A stretch of DNA of 22,395 nt from a virus, in IMG/VR virus record IMGVR_UViG_3300021962_009333, positions 1 through 22,395 of that record. One strand, 5' to 3'. The notes beneath the pieces were generated by a model, which saw only the letters and a program-made list of their open reading frames with translations, was not told the DNA's origin and did no database searches. This document shows positions 15,096 to 21,321 of this stretch, piece after piece. The translations under genes were made by a program, and so were the position numbers. Every line of letters starts with the position of its first letter. Position 1 is the stretch's first letter.

Positions 15096-16877
15096 ATGAA
15101 AAATTACGGAGAAGAATACGGATGGGAAGTGGATGTTGATTTCCCATCGTGGGGAAACAATGAGATATATGTAAAAACTATATCCAAAACATATTTACAG
15201 GCTGGCGAAAAGCCAAAAGATGCATATTGGAGAGTTGCTACGGCAGTTGCTAAGAGATTGGATAAACCACAAATGGCAACAAAATTCTTTGATTATATTT
15301 GGAAGGGGTGGCTATGTTTGGCAACGCCGGTACTATCCAACACAGGCACCGATAGAGGTTTACCAATCTCTTGCTTCGGTATCGATGTGGGTGATAGTGT
15401 TTATGAAATTGGTTCAAAGAATTTAGAACTAATGTTATTGGCAAAGCATGGTGGTGGTGTTGGTATTGGAATCAATATGATACGACCAGCAGGTTCTAAA
15501 ATCACCGGCAACGGAACATCCGATGGTATTGTACCATTTGCTAAAATCTACGATTCTACGATACTTGCAACCAATCAGGGTAGTGTTCGTAGAGGAGCAG
15601 CATCGGTAAACATTAAAATTGAACATAAGGATTTTGAAGATTTCTTAGAAATTAGAGAACCGAAGGGAGATGTAAATCGCCAATCGCTTAACTTACACCA
15701 ATGTGTTGTGGTTAGTGATAGATTTATGAAGAAAGTTGAAGAAGGTGATTCTGAAGCTAGACGTAAGTGGGGTAAGTTACTTCAGAAACGTAAAGCAACG
15801 GGTGAACCTTACATTATGTATAAGGGGAATGTAAACAAACAAAATCCCGAAATGTATAAGAAGAACGGATTAAAAGTTCATATGACTAACATTTGTTCTG
15901 AAATAGTTTTACATACCGATGAGCAACATTCATTCGTTTGTTGTTTGAGTTCTTTAAACTTAGCAAAATACGATGAGTGGAAAGATACCGACTTAGTTTA
16001 CACATCTACTATTTTCTTAGATGGTGTATTGGAAGAGTTTATCCAAAGAGCTAAGAATATGAAAGGATTTGAGAATTCAGTTCGTTCAGCAGAAAGAGGT
16101 AGAGCATTAGGATTGGGTGTATTGGGATGGCACACTTACTTACAACAAAAGGGATTGCCATTTGAAGGATTACAAGCACAATTCGAAACTCGTAAGATTT
16201 TCTCTCAATTAAAGATTGAATCTGAAAGAGCAAGTAGAGATTTAGCAAATGAATATGGCGAACCACTGTGGTGTAAAGAGAGTGGATTCAGAAACACACA
16301 CCTAAGAGCGGTAGCACCTACTGTATCAAACTCTAAATTGAGTGGTAACGTAAGTAGTGGTATCGAACCTTGGGCAGCTAACGTATTCACCGAACAAACA
16401 TCAAAAGGTACATTTATCCGTAAGAATCCAGAATTAGAAAAAGTATTAAAGAAGATGAATAAAAACACCAAAGAAGTATGGGATAAAATACTCGCAGATG
16501 GTGGTTCGGTACAAGATTTGGAATTTTTAGATGATTGGTGTTTCTCACAAGGAAAATTAGTTGAATGTAAAGAAGTATCGATTGATGAAAGAGCACATAG
16601 ATGTAGTTCAGTTAAAGATGTATTCAAAACATTTAAGGAAATTAATCAGTTAGATTTGGTAAGACAGGCTGGTGTAAGACAACAATATATCGACCAAGCA
16701 GTTTCTCTAAACTTAGCATTTCCTGCAACAGCCGAACCAAAGTGGATTAATCAAATCCATATGGAAGCGTGGAAGCAAGGCGTTAAGACTCTTTACTATA
16801 TGAGAACCGAATCGGTATTGAGAGGTGATATAGCAGCAAGAGCAATGGATGAGACTTGTGTAAGTTGTGAAGGTTAA
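15096..16877 (+). CDS. nrdA: Class I ribonucleotide reductase, large (alpha) subunit, without ATP-cone
   Basis: This 593-aa protein is the catalytic subunit that reduces NDPs to dNDPs. LATPVLSNTG (75-84) is the substrate-binding segment, SCFG (92-95) gives the redox cysteine C93, and HGGGVGIGI (118-126) is the glycine loop. NICSE (265-269) holds the catalytic N265, C267 and E269, and CCLSSLNLAKYDEW (282-295) carries the second redox cysteine. The radical-transfer tyrosines are Y567-Y568, and CVSCEG at the C-terminus (C588, C591) is the shuttle pair that thioredoxin regenerates. It starts directly with the catalytic region. The N-terminal ATP-cone of the E. coli enzyme (761 aa) is missing, so dATP feedback on overall activity is probably absent. 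It follows nrdB after AAGTTATG. Confidence 0.93.
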   Translation: MKNYGEEYGWEVDVDFPSWGNNEIYVKTISKTYLQAGEKPKDAYWRVATAVAKRLDKPQMATKFFDYIWKGWLCLATPVLSNTGTDRGLPISCFGIDVGDSVYEIGSKNLELMLLAKHGGGVGIGINMIRPAGSKITGNGTSDGIVPFAKIYDSTILATNQGSVRRGAASVNIKIEHKDFEDFLEIREPKGDVNRQSLNLHQCVVVSDRFMKKVEEGDSEARRKWGKLLQKRKATGEPYIMYKGNVNKQNPEMYKKNGLKVHMTNICSEIVLHTDEQHSFVCCLSSLNLAKYDEWKDTDLVYTSTIFLDGVLEEFIQRAKNMKGFENSVRSAERGRALGLGVLGWHTYLQQKGLPFEGLQAQFETRKIFSQLKIESERASRDLANEYGEPLWCKESGFRNTHLRAVAPTVSNSKLSGNVSSGIEPWAANVFTEQTSKGTFIRKNPELEKVLKKMNKNTKEVWDKILADGGSVQDLEFLDDWCFSQGKLVECKEVSIDERAHRCSSVKDVFKTFKEINQLDLVRQAGVRQQYIDQAVSLNLAFPATAEPKWINQIHMEAWKQGVKTLYYMRTESVLRGDIAARAMDETCVSCEG

Positions 16878-16897
16878 ACTAATTAAAAATCAATATT

Positions 16898-17023
16898 ATG
16901 AGTAGTAAGTTTTTTAGTAATAAGAATGATAAAAAGGCAATAGCTTCGAAAGGAACTAAAACCTCTCAAACTAAAATAGTACCAAAACAAAATCAGATTA
17001 AGAAATCCGGCAGAGGTAAATAA
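16898..17023 (+). CDS. Small basic 41-aa protein between nrdA and phoH
   Basis: The ORF runs from ATG 16898 to TAA 17023 and encodes MSSKFFSNKND..., ending IKKSGRGK. It is rich in lysine, serine, threonine and glutamine with almost no hydrophobic core, so it is probably unstructured. It may bind nucleic acid or another protein, or may not be functional. Support for it being real: it fits neatly between nrdA (20 bp after its stop) and phoH (8 bp before its start) on the same strand and leaves almost no unused DNA. Its start context (AATATTATG) resembles that of its neighbours. Confidence 0.55.
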   Translation: MSSKFFSNKNDKKAIASKGTKTSQTKIVPKQNQIKKSGRGK

Positions 17024-17031
17024 TAAATTTT

Positions 17032-17757
17032 ATGGCAGAAAATCAATCTACAAAATTCAAAGAATTGACAGAAAAAATTAGAGAAGAAAAAACTGATAAA
17101 CCAAAAGGACCTATTAAGTTCCAAATTCAGTTAAATGAAGAACAAAAAGAAGCTAAAGAAAAGATTTTAAATAACGCCATAACAATCCTAAGTGGTAAAG
17201 CCGGAAGTGGAAAAACACTTTTAGCATGTCAAGTAGCATTAGATATGTTATTTAAAAAGACGGTAAATAAAATCATTATTACTCGTCCTACTGTAAGTAA
17301 AGAAGAGATTGGTTTCTTACCCGGCGATTTAAGAGAAAAGATGGAGCCGTGGATGCAACCAATTTATTCTAACTTTTATCAATTGTATAACAAAGAAAAA
17401 ATTGATAAGATTTTAGAAAGTGGACAAGTGGAAATCGTTCCCCTTGCATTTATGAGAGGTAGAACATTTTTAGATTCGTTTATTATCGTAGATGAGGCTC
17501 AAAACTGTACAAACGACCAAATGGAAATGATTACATCTCGTTTGGGTTTAAGAAGTAAAATGGTTGTATGCGGTGATACACAGCAAGTCGATTTAAAATA
17601 TAGAGGAGATAGTGGATTTAAATTCTTATTATCAGCTGCAAAGAAGATTAAAGATATGGATTCACAAACATTATTAACAAATCATAGACATCCGGTTGTA
17701 GACTCCTTATTGGATGCATATGATGATTTTAAAAATAAAACAAATGGTAACAGTTAA
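17032..17757 (+). CDS. phoH: PhoH-family P-loop ATPase
   Basis: This 241-aa protein carries the PhoH motifs. GKAGSGKT (55-62) is Walker A, followed by ITRPTVSKEEIGFLPGDLREKMEPW (from about 84), the region most typical of PhoH. FIIVDEAQNCTNDQME is the Walker B/DEAQN segment, and VVCGDTQQVDL is motif III. A charged N-terminal extension of about 30 residues precedes the domain. PhoH-like genes are common in marine and other T4-like phages, and the protein is a predicted RNA helicase/ATPase whose role in infection is not settled. It overlaps the thioredoxin start by 14 bases, so the two are likely translated together. Confidence 0.9.
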   Translation: MAENQSTKFKELTEKIREEKTDKPKGPIKFQIQLNEEQKEAKEKILNNAITILSGKAGSGKTLLACQVALDMLFKKTVNKIIITRPTVSKEEIGFLPGDLREKMEPWMQPIYSNFYQLYNKEKIDKILESGQVEIVPLAFMRGRTFLDSFIIVDEAQNCTNDQMEMITSRLGLRSKMVVCGDTQQVDLKYRGDSGFKFLLSAAKKIKDMDSQTLLTNHRHPVVDSLLDAYDDFKNKTNGNS

Positions 17758-18007
17758 GAAATTTAGCGCAGCGTGGTGTGGACCATGTAGAGCATTAGCG
17801 CCCGTAATGAATGAAGTAAAAACACAATTTACAAACGTTGTGTTTGAAGATTATGATGTAGATGAGGCTTATAATGAAGCAACTAAATATGGCATTCGTT
17901 CAGTACCAACGGTAATCATTGAAAGAGATGGTAAAGAAGTTGAAAGATTTACAGGAACATCATCAAAAATGGCATATATTAACGCTATAAACGAAAATTT
18001 AAAGTAA
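17744..18007 (+). CDS. Thioredoxin
   Basis: This 87-aa thioredoxin-fold protein has the active site WCGPC at residues 11-15 and the cis-proline P55 in IRSVPTVII. GKEVERFTGTSSKMAYINAI completes the fold, which is slightly shorter than the roughly 105 aa of E. coli thioredoxin because the first strand is trimmed. The start is placed at ATG 17744 (MVTVKKFSAAWC), overlapping phoH by 14 bases. An ATG at 17714 would add ten unlikely residues. It probably reduces the C-terminal disulphide of the NrdA encoded upstream. A promoter follows directly after the stop. Confidence 0.92.
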   Translation: MVTVKKFSAAWCGPCRALAPVMNEVKTQFTNVVFEDYDVDEAYNEATKYGIRSVPTVIIERDGKEVERFTGTSSKMAYINAINENLK

Positions 18008-18011
18008 AATA

Positions 18012-18043
18012 TTTGTGATTCTCAAAAAAAAGTGTTATATTAG
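18012..18043 (+). promoter_or_regulatory. Bacteroidetes-type promoter of the accessory cassette
   Basis: TTTG lies at 18012-18015 and TATATTAG at 18036-18043 (one mismatch to TAnnTTTG), with a 20-bp spacer. The first ATG of the HTH gene is four bases beyond the -7 box (18048), so the transcript would start at or next to the start codon. Confidence 0.6.
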
Positions 18044-18047
18044 ACGT

Positions 18048-18245
18048 ATGTTAAGAGGAGAAGCGCATCCAATGCACAAATTAACTGAAGAGCAAATATT
18101 GCAAATCAGAGAACTATATAAAGTAGGTCATAGAAATATTAATGTTATTGCTAGGAACTACCGAGTATCTCCTGCTAACATCAAAAAAATAGTTACTAAC
18201 CAAACGTGGACACATATGATTAAGTGGCCATATGAAAAGCAATAA
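18048..18245 (+). CDS. Small helix-turn-helix protein
   Basis: This 65-aa protein begins MLRGEAHPMHKLTEEQILQIRELYK and continues with RNINVIARNYRVSPANIKKIV, ending in NQTWTHM. The pattern 'G-x-x-HP-x-x-KLTEEQ-x-x-x-IR-x-LY...IA-x-x-Y-x-VS-x-x-x-I-x-x-I' is the HTH that occurs in phage HNH homing endonucleases and in stand-alone small phage proteins. No HNH catalytic motif is present. It could regulate its own cassette. The start is at ATG 18048 rather than an upstream GTG at 18015, because the GTG lies inside the promoter and the extra residues (MILKKKCYIRR) do not fit the family. It is the first gene of the Mom-like cassette, and the next ATG is three bases after its stop. Confidence 0.7.
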   Translation: MLRGEAHPMHKLTEEQILQIRELYKVGHRNINVIARNYRVSPANIKKIVTNQTWTHMIKWPYEKQ

Positions 18246-18248
18246 GTT

Positions 18249-18407
18249 ATGACTTCCGAAGAGCAAATCGAAGAGATTTTATTAGAAGCTCATTCTTATG
18301 GATTGTGGAAAGAAGTGTTAGATACAGCTAGCTCTATTATGGATAAAGACCCAAAGAGAGATAGAGTATCTGCGTTCGAAGAGGCATTCAATGAATGGGT
18401 AAAATAG
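18249..18407 (+). CDS. Small acidic 52-aa protein
   Basis: The ORF from ATG 18249 to TAG 18407 encodes MTSEEQIEEILLEAHSYGLW..., ending FEEAFNEWVK. It is predicted to be almost entirely helical and acidic, with regularly spaced hydrophobics (ILL, LWKEVL, AFEEAF), and looks like a compact two- or three-helix protein. No family is recognised. The evidence that it is real is the AAGTTATG start context shared with several neighbouring genes, the exact fit between the HTH gene (3 bp before) and the first Mom-like gene (4 bp after), and the coherent amphipathic pattern. Confidence 0.7.
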   Translation: MTSEEQIEEILLEAHSYGLWKEVLDTASSIMDKDPKRDRVSAFEEAFNEWVK

Positions 18408-18411
18408 TTAT

Positions 18412-19167
18412 ATGAAAGTAGAAGGAAAAGAATATTGCGATATATCCAAACTTTCAATAAGATTAGTAAGTAAAGATATAGCAAAAGATATCATCGTTAA
18501 TAACCATTATAGTGGTATATGGACAAAGGTATCTTATGCTATTGGTTTGTTTTATGTTTCTAATGATGAACACAAATTCTTTGGTGGAGTAAACGAAAAA
18601 CTTATTGGTGTAGCTTGTTATGGCGACCCAATTGGTAGACACTCCGGCGCATCCATTTCGGAACTATTAGATAGAACGGAAGTTTTAGAACTGACTCGTT
18701 TATTTGTATTTGATGGTTATGGTAGTAATATTGAAAGTTGGTTTGTTGGTAAAACCTTTGAATGGTTAAGAGAAAACGCACCACATATCAAAGCATTAGT
18801 ATCATATTCAGACCCAAAGGTAGGGCATTTAGGGACTGTATATCAAGCAACGAATTGGATATATCAGGGTAATAAAATACGACCAAATGATAGCTGGAGT
18901 TTTAGATGGAGTGAAATTGATGAGTGGCATCATAGTAGAACTTCATACGTTAAGTATGGAACAAATGACCCAAAGATAATTCAAACAATGGTAACATCAC
19001 CATTTTGGATTAAAAAAGAACCACGAAAGCATAGATATGTTTACATATTATTGAGTGGAAGAGAACGAAAAAAATTATTAAAATCATTAAAATACCCATC
19101 TCTACCATATCCAAAACTTAATGTGGATTTTGTGGAGGAGATAATTAAATTAGAGCCAATAAATTAA
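18412..19167 (+). CDS. Mom-like GNAT-fold protein, copy 1 (putative DNA adenine modification)
   Basis: This 251-aa protein resembles phage Mu Mom, which converts adenine in DNA to N6-carbamoylmethyladenine and has a GNAT fold. Matching blocks are NHYS (31-34), LIGVACYGDP (64-73), LELTRLFV (92-99), GSNIESWFVG (104-113), LVSYSDP (129-135), and HLGTVYQATNWIYQG (139-153), corresponding to the 'SWADG...VYQA..FLYGG' style of Mom. HSRT (174-177) and KHRYVYIL (206-213) close the domain, and a basic tail follows. Mom binds its small-molecule donor and needs no SAM. The identity of the donor here is unknown. The next gene is a close paralogue. Other GNAT-type acyltransferase activities remain possible, and the assignment rests on remembered motif similarity. 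Confidence 0.62.
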   Translation: MKVEGKEYCDISKLSIRLVSKDIAKDIIVNNHYSGIWTKVSYAIGLFYVSNDEHKFFGGVNEKLIGVACYGDPIGRHSGASISELLDRTEVLELTRLFVFDGYGSNIESWFVGKTFEWLRENAPHIKALVSYSDPKVGHLGTVYQATNWIYQGNKIRPNDSWSFRWSEIDEWHHSRTSYVKYGTNDPKIIQTMVTSPFWIKKEPRKHRYVYILLSGRERKKLLKSLKYPSLPYPKLNVDFVEEIIKLEPIN

Positions 19168-19171
19168 AGTT

Positions 19172-19975
19172 ATGAAAGTAGAAGGCAAAAATTATTGTGA
19201 TACTTCCAGAGTATATCTTTCACCAATATCAAAAGATATCGCGAAAGATATAATTGTAAAGAAACACTACACACACGCTTGGACAGCTTGTAGATATGCA
19301 TTAGGTATATTTTATAAAATGGATGAAGTAAACGCAGTTGGTGAAAGTGATAAATTAATCGGATGTCTAATTTATGGATTTCCCGTAGGAGCTAGAGCAT
19401 CCACATCAGTATGTGAGGGATTAACCAAAGATAACATTTTGGAATTGACTCGTTTATATTGCGATGATGGATATGGTTCTAATATTGAATCATTTGCATT
19501 GGGGCAATCTTTTAAATGGTTAAAGGAAAACGATAAAGCAATTAAGGTATTGATATCATACGCTGATAACGGACAAGAACATTTAGGTGGAATTTATCAG
19601 GCAACTAATTGGATTTATCAAGGTTTAAATACTGATATTGCATTAATGCCAAATTATGGTATCTCCTTATCAAACGACCCATATAAATGGATTCATAGTA
19701 GAACTGTATTTAGTAAATGGGGAAGTGGTAATTTGGAACATCTTCGTAGAGAAATTGGTAAGGATGGTTATAAGCAATTTTGGAGAAGAGAAGAACCACC
19801 AAAACATAGATATGTTCAAATTCTAGCTGCCGATAAGAAAGAAAAAAAGGAATTAAAAAGTAGATTAAAGCACGCAATTAGAGAATATCCAAAAGATGCG
19901 AGAGCATTCAACAAAACCATTCAGGAGCATACTACAATAGAACCTGAAACCGAAATAACTACCAATTTTTGGTAA
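19172..19975 (+). CDS. Mom-like GNAT-fold protein, copy 2 (putative DNA adenine modification)
   Basis: This 267-aa protein is a paralogue of the preceding gene. Both start MKVEGK-x-YCD and share SKDIAKDIIV (20-29) identically. KHYT (31-34), LIGCLIYGFPVG (62-73), ELTRLYCDDGYGSNIES (91-107), ISYAD (128-132), EHLGGIYQATNWIYQG (136-151), WIHSRT (173-178) and PKHRYVQIL (210-218) line up block for block, while the region about 151-170 and the C-terminal tail differ. The tail is longer and lysine-rich, ending EITTNFW. It starts four bases after the first copy with AAGTTATG. Tandem duplication followed by divergence is the simplest origin, and the two copies may differ in target sequence or act as a heterodimer (inference). 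Its 3' end contains the promoter of the next gene. Confidence 0.62.
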   Translation: MKVEGKNYCDTSRVYLSPISKDIAKDIIVKKHYTHAWTACRYALGIFYKMDEVNAVGESDKLIGCLIYGFPVGARASTSVCEGLTKDNILELTRLYCDDGYGSNIESFALGQSFKWLKENDKAIKVLISYADNGQEHLGGIYQATNWIYQGLNTDIALMPNYGISLSNDPYKWIHSRTVFSKWGSGNLEHLRREIGKDGYKQFWRREEPPKHRYVQILAADKKEKKELKSRLKHAIREYPKDARAFNKTIQEHTTIEPETEITTNFW

Positions 19976-19999
19976 TTTAAAATTAATTTGTTATATTTG
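19968..19999 (+). promoter_or_regulatory. Bacteroidetes-type promoter for the DUF4338 gene
   Basis: TTTG lies at 19968-19971, overlapping the last codons of the second Mom-like gene, and TATATTTG at 19992-19999, with a 20-bp spacer. The ATG at 20004 is four bases past the -7 box, so a leaderless or near-leaderless transcript is predicted, the same geometry as at 18012-18048. Confidence 0.8.
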
Positions 20000-20003
20000 T
20001 AAT

Positions 20004-21230
20004 ATGAAATTTTGGAATACAGGAGAAGAAACAAACACAATCACATTCGATTATGATGTGATGAAAAAGAAGTTCATTGAGAATTTGGACTATCTTAAAG
20101 AAATGTCAGTAGAGGAGCAAACTCTATATAAGAAATGGATTGAGTGGAATGCTGATAGAGTTTCGCATATGAAACGTTTGCCAGTATTACAATCGTATTA
20201 CGATTCACTATGGAAGCCTACCGATATTACTAACAAAGAATTAACTATTTCTGAAATAGAAGCAATAGACCCTTATGTGGAAATCGTAGAAGATGACCCA
20301 AAAGAATCTACTCGTTGGACTGAAATTCGTAAGTTAATACATACTATGGAGTTTTCAGCTAACCCTGGCAGAAATGTAAAAATATATGTTAAGGATAGAG
20401 TAAGTAATAAAATATTAGGACAAATTTGCTTAGGTTCTGATATTACATCATTAGGTGTTAGAGATGAATATATTGGTTGGACTAAAGAGGATAAGTTTGA
20501 AAAAGGTAAATTAAATTGTACATCAATTGCCACCACCATTGTATCGACTCAACCATTTGGTTATAACTTTTTAGGAGGCAAATTAATTGCAGCATTGGCA
20601 ACCGCACCTGAAGTTAGAGCATATTGGAAAACTAAATATGATAATCCATTAGTTGGAGTAGGAACTACATCTTTATATGGTATCCATTCACAATATAATG
20701 GTATCCCACATTTCAAAACATTGGGAGAATCTAAGGGTAAGATTTCAACAAAGCCAGATGATTCGGTTTATAATCCTTGGCATCAATGGATTAAAGAAAA
20801 TCGTTCTGAATGGTATAAGAAAAACATTATGGATGAAAGAGAACGTAATGGTGCAAATATGGGTTACGAAAAGAACGGACCTGTAAGTGGAATTAAACAA
20901 AAGATTATTCAGGCGATATTTAAAGAGTTGGGAATCAAAGGTAACGCTTATGACCACGGATTTCAAAGAGGGGTATATTTTGCCCCAATATACCAAAATG
21001 GTAATGAATTCTTAAAATCAAATATCGAAGAGAAAGATTTAATCCTTAATGAAAAATTTGCTAAAGGAAACGAATATACTACAAAATGGTGGAAAGACAA
21101 AGCCATTAAAAGATATACAAAACTACACGAAGAGGGTAGAATCAAACCCGAAGTATTGTTCTATGTTGATGCCATTGGTATGACGTGGGAACAAATGAAA
21201 AACCATTATTTAAAAGAAGTGGGTAGATAG
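20004..21230 (+). CDS. DUF4338 (DruA-like) domain protein
   Basis: In this 408-aa protein, residues about 104-245 resemble DUF4338, the domain of Druantia DruA. RWTEIRKLIHTMEFS (104-118) comes first, then KILGQICLGSD (136-146), the RD-x-x-IGW block RDEYIGW (153-159), and NCTSIATTIVSTQP (171-184), followed by FGYNFLGGKLIAALA. TTSLYG (221-226) and FKTLGESKGK (237-246) close the domain, corresponding to DUF4338 'GYrA.NW...G.T.GRG'. The N-terminal 100 residues are helical and charged. The C-terminal 150 are basic and aromatic-rich (EWYKKNIMDERER, KWWKDKAIKRYTKL) and may bind nucleic acid. The function of DUF4338 is unknown to me, and none of the other Druantia genes are present. It has its own promoter and terminator. 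Confidence 0.6.
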   Translation: MKFWNTGEETNTITFDYDVMKKKFIENLDYLKEMSVEEQTLYKKWIEWNADRVSHMKRLPVLQSYYDSLWKPTDITNKELTISEIEAIDPYVEIVEDDPKESTRWTEIRKLIHTMEFSANPGRNVKIYVKDRVSNKILGQICLGSDITSLGVRDEYIGWTKEDKFEKGKLNCTSIATTIVSTQPFGYNFLGGKLIAALATAPEVRAYWKTKYDNPLVGVGTTSLYGIHSQYNGIPHFKTLGESKGKISTKPDDSVYNPWHQWIKENRSEWYKKNIMDERERNGANMGYEKNGPVSGIKQKIIQAIFKELGIKGNAYDHGFQRGVYFAPIYQNGNEFLKSNIEEKDLILNEKFAKGNEYTTKWWKDKAIKRYTKLHEEGRIKPEVLFYVDAIGMTWEQMKNHYLKEVGR

Positions 21231-21242
21231 CCCACTTTTTTT
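21217..21242 (+). terminator. Rho-independent terminator of the DUF4338 gene
   Basis: AAGTGGG (21217-21223) pairs with CCCACTT (21231-21237) across the loop TAGATAG, and a run of seven T residues occupies 21236-21242. The TAG stop codon (21228-21230) lies in the loop. GC pairs in the stem and the T-tract make this the clearest terminator in the window. It isolates the accessory cassette from the next gene. Confidence 0.85.
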
Positions 21243-21253
21243 ATGCTAAAATG

Positions 21254-21285
21254 TTTGGTAATATCAATATATTTTCGTATATTTG
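21254..21285 (+). promoter_or_regulatory. Bacteroidetes-type promoter for the last gene
   Basis: TTTG lies at 21254-21257 and TATATTTG at 21278-21285, with a 20-bp spacer, directly after the terminator. The -33 box is extended as TTTGGTAAT, like that at 19968. The ATG at 21322 gives an A/T-only leader of about 33 nt. Confidence 0.85.
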
Positions 21286-21321
21286 TTGTAAATAAAATTT
21301 AAAATATAAAATAAATTAACT

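Noticed and set aside
16205-16627. 140-codon open frame on the minus strand inside nrdA
   Set aside because: It is a shadow of the nrdA coding frame, low in domain-like features, and all real genes are on the + strand.
18015-18047. GTG start extending the HTH gene upstream by 11 residues
   Set aside because: It lies inside the promoter, and the extra residues do not fit the family.
20004-21230. Reading the DUF4338 gene as a Druantia defence system
   Set aside because: No helicase or other Druantia genes are nearby; only the domain resemblance is supported.
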